Origin: Misgurnus anguillicaudatus
Lineage: Eukaryota > Chordata > Actinopteri > Cypriniformes > Cobitidae
Assembly (NCBI RefSeq): GCF_027580225.2
Contig: NC_073354.2
Coordinates: 5,866,001 to 5,930,000 of the forward strand
DNA: 64,000 nucleotides
Direction of reading: 5' to 3'
The translations under genes and the position numbers were made by a program. This document shows, piece by piece, positions 25,545 through 37,512 of the stretch. How positions within the stretch are numbered: the first letter of the stretch is position 1; each line of letters opens with the position of its first letter. Below the pieces are notes generated by a model. It made no database searches, was not told the DNA's origin, and saw only the letters and a list, made by a program, of their open reading frames with translations.

Positions 25545-26403
25545 AGGATTAGTCCATTTTCTTAAAAAAATCCTGATAATTTACTCACCACCATGTCATC
25601 CAAAATGTTGATGTCTTTCTTTGTTCAGTCGAGAAGAGGTTGTGTTTTTTGAGGGGGGCATTCCAGGATTTTTCTCATTTTAATGGACCTCAACACATAT
25701 GCAGTTTCAACAGAGTTTCAAGGACTCTAAACGATCCCAAACGAGGCATAAGGGTCTTATCTAGCAAAATGATTGTCATTTTTGGCAAGAAAAAAAATGC
25801 ACTTTTAAACTACAATTTCTCGTCTATCTCCGGTCCTGTGACGCGCCAGTGCAACCTCACGTAATTGCGCAATGCCGTGGAAAGGTCACGTGTTACATAT
25901 ATGAAACGCACATTTGTGGACCATTTTAAACAATAAACTGACACAAAGACATTAATTAGTGTCATTCAGCATACAACAACATCCGAACGGTCCTTCTTCT
26001 CCACACTTGTAAACACTGGGGCGTAGTTTCGCATACGTCATCCGTGACCTTTCGGTGTGATGACGTATTACGTGAGGTCGCGCTGGGCGTCACAGGACCG
26101 AAGATAGACGAGAAGTTGTGGTTTAAAATGGCATATTTTTTATTTTTCTTGTCAAAAATGACGATTGTTTCGCTAGATAAGACTCTTATGCTTCGTTTGG
26201 GATCGTTTAGAGTCCTTTGAAACTGCAATTTTAAACTACATTAAAACTGTTATGTGTTGGGGTCCATTAAAATAAGAAAAATCCTGGAATGTTTTCCTCA
26301 AAAAACATAATTTCTTTTTGACTGAACAAAGAAAGACATCAACATTTTGGATGACATGGTGGTGAGTAATTATTTTTTTTTTTTAAGAAAATGGACTAAT
26401 CCT
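25545..26403. mobile_element. TTAA-flanked fold-back element, copy 1 (859 bp)
   Basis: The ends AGGATTAGTCC and GGACTAATCCT are bordered by TTAA (25541-25544 and 26404-26407). The inverted arms are long: GATGTCTTTCTTTGTTCAGT on the left is mirrored by ACTGAACAAAGAAAGACATC on the right, and similarity extends several hundred bases inward. No transposase. TTAA suggests a piggyBac-type origin. Related copies: 28030-28686 and 50283-50483. Confidence 0.85.
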
Positions 26404-26663
26404 TTAATAGCCGCTGCCTTTTAAAAATCATACATAATGTCTGATTTGCTTTGTATAGCACTTTTTGCATTGTGCTTTACAGAAATTATACAATTTAAAC
26501 TCAAAAAATATTAGTTTATTACATTTTAGCTAAATAGCTGCATAAATAATTGTAGCAACAGTTACAATACATAAAAATTGTCACTTATTTGTGGTTATAA
26601 CTTGTAAGAGTATGATGACTTGTAACCTTAATGATCTCCACATAGCCTTGTTGCAATATTTTT

Positions 26664-26875
26664 GGGGCGGTTTCCCAGGCAGGGCTTGTGATAGTCCCAG
26701 CATGTTTGAGCTGCATTAATTTAAAAACACCTACTGATATATCTTAACATATATATCAAGGCTGTTGTTTTGTCTCAAGATGCGCACCAGTATTGTTTTT
26801 TGTAAGGTTTGCTTTTAAAAACTACCTAAATGCCCTAATATAACTAAGCCTTAGTACTGGATTAATATAAACCCT
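26664..26875. mobile_element. Short element with GGCGGTTTCCC end
   Basis: It starts GGGCGGTTTCCCAGGCAGGG and ends near TACTGGATTAATATAAACCC. The same start occurs at 63488, and similar ends occur at 15538 and 16755, so this is a dispersed family. The internal word GAGCTGCATTAATTTAAAAA matches the copy at 63488. Confidence 0.6.
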
Positions 26876-27646
26876 GCTCTGTAGTGTATTATAACTTCAA
26901 GTTATAATGTATTATAAGCTTCAAATTTTGGCTTTTCATAATATGTAATTACATCTTATGAAAAGTCTTTAATTATCTAAAGTAAATGACAAATGCAAAG
27001 TCGTCTTATAAGCATCCAAAAGGCTTTATAATGTGTGTGTAAGTGGTGTTTGTTGGCTTTAAAGAAAATAGCTAAGGCTAGGTCTCATCATAAACATCAT
27101 TATGTAGAAACAATAATTGATTAAACTTAAAGTGAAATGGAAGATTACAATGAAGAGTACAAGGGAACAATACATATAATGCGTTAAGGATGCCCTTATG
27201 ATGCATTATAAATACAGGCTTCATACATCGACATTATGCTCCCCTTCACAGCTGTGCAACTTGACATTTTGCTCATTCTTCTGGTGCCGGTAACCAATCA
27301 CGGTTGTCAGGGTTTCGGTTTCTCGCGACTCCTAAGTGATAATTCACATGGCAATTATAGCTCAGGTGTCTGGAGCTACATTACGTTTCTTTATGCATTT
27401 TAGACCTCCATAGTTTGTGCGTGTGTATTAATTGTAAATATCTGGATGCATGCACAAATGAGAGGCTTTGTAAAGCAACATATTCCAGATACTCCTTGAT
27501 TCAGTTTTTTCCATGGCCTTTATCCGAGAGCTTTTGAATTGCACACAGTGTAGCCAGCTAATGTTTATATGAGCGAGAGAGGTCGAATTTAGAGCAGTTA
27601 ATGAGGAAAAGCTGGGGAGGCGGATGAGAGCTCAGCACGGCCTTCA

Positions 27647-27666
27647 GGAGCTGAATATTCAGCTCC
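27647..27666. other. Perfect 20-bp palindrome in unique-looking intron
   Basis: GGAGCTGAATATTCAGCTCC equals its own reverse complement. It lies in a stretch (about 27300-27760) with no repeat signature I recognise. It could be a dimeric protein-binding site or chance. Confidence 0.5.
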
Positions 27667-28029
27667 ATTAATAAGAGGCAGACAGGGCACGACTAAATCT
27701 GGGTTGAAATTAAAAAGGAGAAAGAGAGAATTGGAGAGGAAAAGATAAGGGCTTTGTTCCAAAACATAGTGAGCCAGCTTACTGGCTTGCTCTGTCTGCC
27801 TTTTAAGCCAGCATCATAATTGAAATGCAACCACGTAAGTCATCGATTTAAAATCCTCCACATAAGCAGCAACTTTATGTGTCATGCAAATGGCATTTCT
27901 TACTCACTGATGGTTTACAAATGGAGTTTCTTGCTCGTCTTAAACGAGCAGGATAACTAAGATGAGTTAAGCTAATCTAGCCTGTTTGTGCTGGTTTTCA
28001 GATGGTCTAGACATCACATTACCTCTTAA

Positions 28030-28686
28030 AGGATTACTCCACTTTCATAAAAAAACTCTGATAATTTACTCACCCCTATGTCATCCAAGATGTTTACGTC
28101 TTTCTTTGTTCAGTCGAGAAGAAATTTCGTTTTTAGGAAAAATATTTCAGAATTTTTCTCAATATAGTGGACTCAACAGTTTACAGTTTAAATGCAACTT
28201 AAAGGGATTTAAACAATCCCAGCCGATGGTCTAGAGAAATGATTGTCGTTTTGTCAAATAAAGTACTTTTTAACCACAACTTCTCGTCTTGCACTAGCCG
28301 TGTGACGCGCAGCGTGACCATACGTATTACGCAATCACATAGAAAGATCACGTGTTATGTGAAACAAGATTTCGCATACAACCTTTCGACGTGTTTACGT
28401 AATACAACGCTGGAGCATCACACAGCTTGCGCAAGACGAGAAGTTGGGGTTAATTTTTTATTTTTTTGTCGAAAATGATTGTTTCCCTAGATAAGACCCT
28501 TATGCCTCGGTTGGGATCATTTAGAGATGTTGAAGTCCACTAAAGTCCACTATATGGATAAAAATCCTGGAATATTTTCCTAAAAAAATATTTCATTATC
28601 ATTTCGACTAAAAAAGAAAGACATAAACATCTTGGATGACATTGGGATGAGTAAATTATCAGAATTTTTTTAAATTAAATATTCCT
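28030..28686. mobile_element. TTAA-flanked fold-back element, copy 2 (657 bp)
   Basis: TTAA at 28026-28029 and 28687-28690 borders ends AGGATTACTCC and AATATTCCT. The interior shares ATCCAAGATGTTTACGTCTT, GTTCAGTCGAGAAG and AACTTCTCGTCTTGCAC with the copy at 25545-26403, but is shorter and more diverged. Confidence 0.82.
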
Positions 28687-28853
28687 TTAAACTATCTAAC
28701 CAGATCACTTTATTCCATATAAGCCAACTAAAAAGCAGGATTTGGTATTGTAAGCTTTTTGCTAAGCTAACAACATGGTACTGTTGGACAAAGTAGTAAA
28801 AGGATTTTTGGGTAAAGTAGTACTTTTTTAATCATATTTACTAAAGTACTTTT

Positions 28854-29153
28854 GGTAACACTTTACAATAATGTACATTAGTTAACGTGATCTAATAATG
28901 AACTGCACCTATATAGCATTTATTAATCTTTGTAAAAGCTCATTTCAACAATTACTAATACTTTATTAAAATCTTGTTAACATGAGTTAATGCACTGTGA
29001 ACTAACATGAACAAACAATTAAAACTTTATTTCTATTAACTAACATTAACAAAGATTATTAAATACTGTAACAAATGTATTGCTCATGATTTGTATATGT
29101 TAGTTAATACATTAATTCATGTTAACTAATGAACCTTATTGTAAAGTGTTACC
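28854..29153. mobile_element. 300-bp MITE with exact 8-bp target duplication
   Basis: The ends GGTAACACTTTACAATAA and TTATTGTAAAGTGTTACC are perfect inverted repeats. GTACTTTT is present on both sides (28846-28853 and 29154-29161). An 8-bp duplication fits hAT-type transposition. The intact duplication implies a fairly recent insertion. No coding sequence. Confidence 0.93.
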
Positions 29154-30239
29154 GTACTTTTATTAATATCAGTGTGCGCGCAAAATTGCTAGCCTGACGT
29201 CCCGGGGCTATTGTGCTTTGCAGTCGGGCTATCAAAATGCATCCTCGTGCATTCTCTCACAGATTTGGATGGGTAATTGTGGTGTATGAAATTCAGGTAT
29301 TTAAATTGCGTTTGAGCGCACACTCGAGTTTTACTTTTGCGATCGCAATCGCGTAAAGCCGCAGTACAAGAAGCAATCCGTAATGATTTGTCATGTATTT
29401 GTTGTGCGAAATCCTCCAACTTTGTCCTGTCAGTCATTACTATCCTCACGTAAAAAAAATAAATCTTTCGCAGCAAGCTTCAAAGTGATAAAGATTGTAC
29501 GGGCAGTGAAGAGAATTACGAAAAATGTCTCAAAGCGACAGTAGCCCCTGTTTTTCTGATCGAAAAAATTATCCAATCTGTAACTGGATGAGACTGTAAG
29601 TTTTGTGACACATTGAACCACCAGTTGGCTTGCATGGAAATCCATTTTTTTTGTTTGTTAAAAAAACAACAGCATCAAAACAACAACAAGAATAGCAAAT
29701 TAAACATTGTTGATAGAGGCCTTATTGGCTTTGTATTGGCAAAATTTGGGCCGTGTTTAATAGATTTTTTTTCTCAATTTTTTACATTAAAAGTAATGTA
29801 TTTTTTATTCGGGCTACTTGCATTCATTTCAAGCCACCAAAAACTGAAGAGTGCCTGCCGAAGGGCTACCAGGGATCTAGAAATTTTGCGAGCCCTGATA
29901 CTTTTCAGTTTTTTCTACATTTTTCATTTAGTCAGATGCATTGCGTTCTGGGATTGGCTTCTTCAGAAAATGGTATAAGCTGCCTTACAGTTTGATTTCT
30001 TATGAGGCAATGTAAACAAGCGGGAGTGATGCCTCAAATGCTTCCTACGTAGGCAGCTCACTAGATTTTGGAACGGAGGATTCGCAAAGGACTTTTGCCG
30101 TATCACTTTGGTGCTTCACTGATCTCAAACAAGCAGCTCTCTTTTTGTCCTCCCTTGTTTCCCCCCCCTCATTTTAGTCTCTCGTTCCCTCATTTTTGCT
30201 CTATTTCTGCCTGTCCCATTCTCTCGTCACACACTAGCT

Positions 30240-30960
30240 GTAAGGGGAAGAACACAGCTGCAGTGAGACAGACACGGCCGACTCGCTCTCGCCGCCGTTC
30301 CGCAGCGCTCTTATTTACTGTGAACTTGAAAGAAGCGTTGTTTATCCCCGAGCCCTGCAGGCTGATCTGTATCCTGTCAATGCGCCCTTCTCCCCCACCA
30401 TTCCGACGTTCCATTCCACTCCATCTTCCCGTGCTCCTTTGATTCCACTCCCTCTCTCTGTGCTCCGTGACTTGTTCTCCATAATTAGAACGAGCACGTA
30501 GGAGATGGAAAATGAGGGAGGGGAGGCCGTGCTGATGAAGCAGACGAGAGAGACGTCTGATTGGCTGAGCCGTTGGCAGGGGACGTTGGGGGGATGGGAA
30601 TCCGGCACGCGATTGGCCAGCGCTGCTCTTCGGGGAGGAAGAGAAGGCTAGAGCGAGGCCCGGAGCGGCTGCGTGTGTGCGTCTCACGCTCGTTTTCTCT
30701 CCGAAGCCTCTGCAGGGATCCGGGCCGCTCTCATCAACAGCTCATCAAATCAAGCGCAGCCTTGGCGCTGTCTGCCGCATCTGAATCGCTCGGCAGACGC
30801 ATGCATTAGTCACCGCTTGCACGAGAGACTAAAGAAGCTCTTTTACATATCGCCAAAATCTTTTATCCGTCCCTTTATTCCCTTTCACCTCACGTCTTTC
30901 CAAATAAATAACGAGTCGCTACGGCTTGTCAATAAGGAAAGATAATCTCGGAGCTGCTTC
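30240..30960 (+). promoter_or_regulatory. GC/CpG-rich promoter-like block inside arid1b intron
   Basis: Against an AT-rich background this stretch is GC-rich with frequent CpG (for example CTCTCGCCGCCGTTCCGCAG). It carries two inverted CCAAT boxes in similar context (GATTGGCTGAG near 30559, GATTGGCCAGC near 30612), purine-rich GGGAGGGGAGG and no clear TATA box. Those are traits of a TATA-less CpG-island promoter. No known transposon end borders it. It could drive a shorter arid1b transcript or a non-coding RNA; no in-frame first coding exon was found. An old GC-rich repeat remains possible. Confidence 0.4.
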
Positions 30961-32886
30961 GCGCCTTCGGGCGGTGGTCTCATTGCCCATATTACCAACA
31001 CTAATTGGTTCGTTGAATCCAATTTCTTTTTTTAATTTGGGTTGTAGGCTTCAAACAGTGCTGTTTTGTTAATTGATGGTGTCCGAGGGGAATCGTGATC
31101 CGCTGTAGATGGATAGATTGATGACTCTCTATCAAAGAGAAAGCCATTGAAGTTAAAGTGGCGATGGAAGAGCGCTTCGGCTTTGACCTTCTTTCAGATC
31201 GTCAGGGGAGATATAAAACCAACCGTGAAGGGCCATCGTTTCTCATACGGCCCCGAAACTCCAAACCCTAAGCACTTTCTCGCTCGCACTTTCTCGCTTG
31301 GATCGTATGCCAAGACCTTGACGAGGAGGTCGTTCGGCCGGTGAGATGCCGCAGCTTAGTCTTGCTGTGGTTTTACTCTGTGGACCTCTTGGCTTTTGAC
31401 AGGAAATGAAAGATTAATGTCTGCTTTTAACAAAAATCAGATTCGAGGGTCACAGAGGGAAAACTCTCGAACGTTAGCGTGGATGCAGAAGCCCCTCTCT
31501 TTCCCTCTTTTAACCCGAGACGGTCGTGATATTAAAGTCTCGGAGCAGCTCAGCTTGAAGTCGATGCACTTGAGTTGAAGTGCGCTTGCCGTCTTCGTCT
31601 GTTTGCTCTTTCATCCATTTATTTCTGTGATGCTCTGGGGCAAAATAACATGAACCCTCTGTGGCCGAGCAAAAACTCGAAGAGGTCAGAGCGGCGATTT
31701 ATTTTTAAAACAGCATGAACATGAAATGGAATGTAAAGTGTCCGTCTGGGATATAATAATAGGAGGCATCGTTGTATAGATAGGGCATAAATGTGCACTG
31801 AGGATTCAATCCACATATGGAGAAAAGAGTGGCATCTTGACCCGGCAGTGGGACTCGCTCTCCGGTCTTCAGGTATTGGTCTGGACCCACAAGGACACCG
31901 AGGGATCTGCCTCTCAAGTAGAGACGCATTCAGCATTTAATTCCAGCGGTGATGACACACCATTGACTTTTAGTGTGCTCATCATATTTAATCAATACCT
32001 TTTCTGTGATATCTAATGAACTGATGTTGTTATTCAGGATTTGAAAAACAGGCAATGGTCATTATATTTCACATTGTGAAGACAAATACCGTTCCGCCTT
32101 TGATTTGCTATAGATGTGCACCCCAGGATGATGCTCATCAACCCTGTCCACAATCACCAGACTCCCAGCTATTGTTAGCAGACACCAGACGACGCCTGCA
32201 GCTGCTGCAATGTCACCTCCAAGTGTGGAGGATGGGTTCAGTCTTTTATCTAAGAGCAAATACGGATTAAACCGCCTACTAAAGACCTGATCGTTGTTGC
32301 AGTCCATCAAAATAGGATGGTTCATATAATGGTCCATTTTTATGACCAAAATTTGTGACCCAGTTTGTAAAAAAGTAATTTTTACTCTTCTACATAAAAT
32401 CATCCTACATAGTGTAAAAAATAAACTGATCCTGGACCAATCCTACTGGTGTAAGCCCATATCTTTGACCACTGAGCTCGGTTGAAGCCACGTGTATGAG
32501 CTTGAGACCACTCAGACGTTCTTGGTGAGAAATGATTGCTGGGATGAATTTGACAGGACACCTGCTGAGCGAGTCTGATCCTCCATAGACGACTGCTATC
32601 ACTGCTGTCAGCTGAAGAACTGACATCAGCCACAACAGAAAGCCACTGTCACACTTCACTGTTTAATGGCCTGTGAATGGGAGCTGCACTCGGTGATGCG
32701 TGTACGTGAGCCGGCGGTAGAAATTTTATCAGACAGCTCTTTGATGCTACCACTGACAAGATGAGATATGATGAGATGACGGTAGAAAGACCTGCAGGGG
32801 TGTGATTCTTCCGGATAAATCCGGAATTCCGGCTTTTCCGACCTGAAAATGAGGCTTTCGTGAATCATGCAAATCCAATTTTTTGC

Positions 32887-32910
32887 GTGTGTGTGTGTGG
32901 GGGGGGGGGG
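32887..32910 (+). repeat. (GT)n followed by G12 run
   Basis: Six GT dinucleotides lead directly into twelve consecutive G residues, a tract likely to be unstable and a frequent source of sequencing error. Confidence 0.95.
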
Positions 32911-34183
32911 TTGCAAGGCACCGTTATAAATAACCGCATATCACTCCGCAATAATCTATTTATTTGTCACGATGGAACTTCATTCAAAGCAGAGTTCACA
33001 GAGCCTGCAGTCCGATCTCCGGTGTGTGTTGTTGGCTGCGAATTAAAAAAAATCATGCGTTCGCCTACAAATGGTATGAGAGAAACACGTCTTTCACTCT
33101 CAACCAAACTAACAAACTAGCCAATCAGAAGTAGAATAGGGAGGGGTCTTTGAGGTGCGGCTGAGGTCCAGCTCAGGTACAGATGCCGCGCGGCCGCGGT
33201 GAAGTCATAAGTTTACGTTGAGTCAGCACGATGAAGAGTAAGTTTATGAAGCCTAGGTAAGACGACCTAATTGATAAAGGACTTAAATCAGTGGCGCTGG
33301 GCATGGATAGAAGGAATAGGCAGAGACAAACAGTATTTTAGTAGGAAAAAAATTAAGAGAACCAGGTGTTTGCTGCTTTGACAAAATTGTCCGTTTCAAA
33401 TCAGGCTATGCCAGTAATGTAAATAACAGATTTCTCGTCGAGGTGAAATGCTGTCTCGCAATATCAATATAAAGTTGCGTTTTTGTCAAAAAGTTTGCCT
33501 GCATTATATTATACTGTAATCACATACGTTAACGCGCGCATATACGCGAATCAGATCCAATGTCATCCTAACGAACACACGCATATGTTTGCTCCTCTTA
33601 ATGGTTTGTGAATCTGGCAGTAACGCTTGCGATTACAGAATAATATAATGACAAGCACAAACATTCATGGATCTGGTGTGTGAAACGCGTAGCTTTGACT
33701 GTTAGATGCTTTGCCAAAAGAACCATGCAAAAGACAAATGCACTTGACTGCCTTTCCAGAAAGTCACAACATTTGAATAAAGTAACAAATGTTGTAATCA
33801 ATAATTAATCTGTATTAAATGCCCCCACTAATTATTCTATAAACATTAAACATGTTTTGACCAATGGCGAATCTCATTTATCATATGTTTATGTGGCTTG
33901 TGTGCCTTATTATTATTACAATATGCAACCAAAGATTTTACTAAAAGGGCACACATTTGTTTACAAGAACATAAAATCCTCATAGATGTAGTCACTTATT
34001 TTTACTCTCTAAATGCACCACATTGATGTATTTACCTTTAAATGCACAAAATGATTTTGTTCAGTCTGAAGCAGTGGCAAGGCTACATAATGGTCAGGGT
34101 GGCACTAACCCACACAGATTGACGATTGGCCACTCAGATCGATCAACTTTGAGCCCAAATTATATTTCAACTGTATTTTATTT

Positions 34184-34185
<2 letters not shown>

Positions 34186-34240
<55 letters not shown>
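34186..34240 (+). repeat. (TG)n microsatellite, 55 bp
   Basis: Uninterrupted TG dinucleotides. Cys/Val frames across it are artefacts of the repeat. Confidence 0.98.
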
Positions 34241-34241
<1 letters not shown>

Positions 34242-34560
34242 GCCACGTCATGGTAGGTGTGCCGTATATTTTCCTGCTTTTTTGTCCTTTGCCAATCACA
34301 CCTATGGACCTGACATCCTCTCCGTCGCACGCTTCTGTCATACACACGAGCACAGCATCTCTTATTATCACACTGAGTGTTTGTTCTGCATCCCTTTTTG
34401 TTGTTTTTAAAGGGAGATATTTTCATTCATATTCCTGTCTCTGTAGATATAAACTATTGTAGATCTGAATTGCTTCCCTATCGATGTTTTTAATAATTTA
34501 AACATTATATAATAAATTATAGATCTGTAGGAAGTAATGCAGTGCTTTGTCATTGTGTTA

Positions 34561-34857
34561 TATTTATTACACGGGACTCTGGAATGCTTGATTCTGATTG
34601 GTCAGTGTGGTGAGATTGCAAAGTTTGTTATCCCAGGCAGATAACATTTGCTTGATTCTAAAAACACGGCCTCGTCTGTGTACTGCAAGTCTTTTTGACA
34701 GTTGCCATTTACAGTTTTCAACAAATGCATTAATATTTTTGCATAATAAACGGGATAATGCACAGTCAGCTGCTTATTATCGTAAAATAAGTCGTGATCA
34801 TCCTGTCGGATTTATTTTGCACAATAAACCAGCTGACTATATTATCTTATACATATA
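34561..34857. repeat. Probable interspersed repeat
   Basis: It contains TCTGATTGGTCAGTGTGG, TAATAAACGGGATAATGCAC and TTTATTTTGCACAATAAACC, where TGCACAATAAACC partly mirrors upstream ATAAACGGGATAATGCAC. It reads like part of a DNA-element family, but both ends are unclear. Confidence 0.35.
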
Positions 34858-35004
34858 GTAAATACCAATGCCAGTAAAGATTTACTCTTGTCTATACAAT
34901 TTCAGAACCAAAACAAACACAAATGCACTTCTTTATTTAAAAAGTTTAATATTAATGTAAAAATTATTATGATGCGATTTCATGTTTTTTCCTTTGTTTC
35001 TGAA

Positions 35005-35520
35005 TAGGGCTGGGTATCGATTTAGATGTTCCAGATCGATTCGATTTCGATTCACAAGCTTTCAATTTTCGGTTCCAGTTTTCTGGGCGGTTTTTATACT
35101 CGGTTCTCGATTCAACTCAATTACTATAGATTTAATACAAATGCTATATTAATAAAAAAAGAACAGTGAACAGCCATTTACAAGTGGGTAATTAATAAAA
35201 AGAAATTAAAAGCCACAACACTATCGTCGTCGTCTTGCTTGCGAAATATAAAATGCTTCCACCTGAATCCTCCATTTTAAGCACCGAATGAATGAATGAC
35301 AGGCTCACCTCTCGCTACTTGGTAACATTGCGCAAGGCAAAAAAGAGGGTGACATCTAGTGAAGAAGACTACTAATAAGATTAACGTTAATCTTACGTTC
35401 AATGTTTGCGGAAATAAATTTGAAAAAAAATTGATTCTGCTCTTTGAGAATCGATTTTGATTGGACCACGTAAAAAAAAAAAACGATTAATTGAAAAATC
35501 TATTTTTTTGCCCAGCCCTA
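35005..35520. mobile_element. hAT-like element with TAGGGCTGGG ends (516 bp)
   Basis: It starts TAGGGCTGGGTATCGATTTA and ends TTTGCCCAGCCCTA. The flanks TTTCTGAA (34997-35004) and TTTTTGAA (35521-35528) are an 8-bp target duplication with one mismatch. The interior carries GATTCGATTTCGATTC near the left and GAATCGATTTTGATTGG near the right. No transposase. Confidence 0.88.
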
Positions 35521-35947
35521 TTTTTGAAGTGTTAAAAGTCGCAAAGATTAAAGTCTTAAACCCAAAGAGATATTTTCACTAAAAGTAAAAGCTTATCCAG
35601 GCCTTCCTTAAACGCCTCATCCAAACACGGCCCCACATATCTATGTCACAGTGTCGGAAGATTTGCGTTTCACTGCCCAAATATACGCAAAGAAAGAAGG
35701 CGTAACTTCTATTCTTGCTGTGGAATTGTTGCAGCTGAAGCCATATCGTGGAGACGCTGTGCTTTGATATTCCAGATATGGTAAGGGGTGTAATGTTTCC
35801 GTTACACATTTGAAGTATTCGGCGAATCAAAATGTACTGGATAGCTGGCCAATCAGAGCACACCACGCTTTTCAGAGTGACGAGCTTTGTTAAAATTGAT
35901 GCGTTTCAGAAAGGCGTGGCATAGAGGAGCAACAATAATGTTGAAAA

Positions 35948-36280
35948 TAGGGCTGGGAAAAGATTAATCGCGATTAATCGCATACAAAATAAAAGTGATT
36001 TTTGGCATAATATATGAGTGTGTGCTGTGTGTAATTATTATGTACATAGAAATACAACACATTCATGTATGTATTTAAGAAACATTTACATGCGTATATA
36101 TATTTATTTATATTTTATATATTCTATGGTATATAAATAAAAAAACTCTGACATGAATATATGTATGTGTGTGTGGTTAAATATACACAATAATTACACA
36201 CAGTAAACACACATATATTATGCAAAAAATAACTTTTATTTTGTATGCGATTAATCGCGATTAATCTTTTCCCAGCCTTA
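35948..36280. mobile_element. hAT-like MITE with exact 8-bp target duplication (333 bp)
   Basis: TAGGGCTGGGAAAAGATTAA at the left is mirrored by TTAATCTTTTCCCAGCCTTA at the right, with inverted similarity continuing about 45 bp (ATCGCGATTAATCGCATAC). GTTGAAAA flanks both sides (35940-35947 and 36281-36288). The centre is AT-rich with TATATA words. Confidence 0.95.
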
Positions 36281-36846
36281 GTTGAAAATAATGTGTTTTT
36301 TGTTCTAAAAATGTTCTTTTTAGCAACGTCATATGATCACTTTAAATTAAAATAAGAACGACAGACATGTGTTTATATAAAATTAAGTAAACACTGCCTG
36401 AAGCATTTTTAAGTGATGACTTTCACTATGGAGTTTTTAAGATTGAAGATTTTTAAAGACTTCATGATGTTGAGCTGTTATGTTCACATCCCCCATTGTT
36501 GAAGTCTTTGGTGTTCAGTGAAGTGTCACCTCATCAATCTTTTTTTCCACACACACAATAACCACATCTACCTGTTCACCAGTTGTGTGAAATAAAAACC
36601 TTTTCATACCTGAAGTATAAAAAGCCTGGCTGTGTCATAGGTGGTTTTAAGCGTGAAGACTTATTATGGTTGCCTTCTGCTGTCATAAGAGTGTCATTTT
36701 TCTTGTGTCTCTTCTGCGGTTGCCTAATCCAGCTTTACTCCTGACTCCAGTACGCTCTTTGTGTCTGGGGAGTGTTGGCGTCAAACCGAATATGTCAGTC
36801 TATCCTCAGATTGTCAGGCTTCACAAACAGAGAAGAGTATCTGGGT

Positions 36847-36848
<2 letters not shown>

Positions 36849-36912
<64 letters not shown>

Positions 36913-36921
36913 TGTGTGTGT
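36849..36921 (+). repeat. (TG)n microsatellite, 73 bp
   Basis: TG dinucleotides with a single interruption (GTTTG near 36909). Confidence 0.97.
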
Positions 36922-37512
36922 CATGTGTACTCGTATGGCCCTCACCTTTGCTAAAACCCATCTATTGTTCATTCTTGTGATTGAACTCCCCAAATTGCAT
37001 CCATTTGTTGGGCTTTTTCATTTATCGTTTATATTGTCAAACTGCAAAGCTCATTTCTGCAGTGAAAATCCCATCATCACTTGCTGTTTCTGCTGTATTC
37101 CTTAATTGAACCACTATATGTTCAAACAACCTCTTTTCCGATGTAGGTCTGTATTTAAAAGTTTACAAACTTCTAAATAAAAAAATCTAAATTTTACAAA
37201 CAATAATATTTGGGGTGCATTTGTTATACCATATACGGTTTTTTTTTTAATTGCTGTGGCATTTCTACTATTTTTGGTCTGTTTTCATTCACAAATAAAC
37301 ATAAAACCAAGTAAGGACATTAAAATTTGTTTAACCTAATATTTTTTCAGAAATACAGTTTATTAGCAGCTGATTCAAGTGTAAATTCTGGTCTCAGCTA
37401 AGGCGTTTTTAAGCATATTTTACTAAAAAACTCAACTGTTCATGGACATCCAATGGGTAGTCACATAAAACACCAGGGCAGCAATTTATCGCAAAAAAAA
37501 AAACAATAGCAA

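Noticed and set aside
30068..30687. Long frames on both strands across the GC-rich block (124 and 165 codons)
   Set aside because: GC-rich DNA has fewer stops. The peptides look random and the block is better explained as promoter-like DNA.
31147..31340. Alternative first coding exon: an ATG frame ending at a good GTGAGA donor
   Set aside because: The donor leaves phase 2. Joined to the exon at 39976, which needs phase 0, the frame reaches a stop within a few codons.
34178..34462. Cys/Val and His/Thr frames over the TG tracts here and at 36849
   Set aside because: They are translations of dinucleotide repeats.
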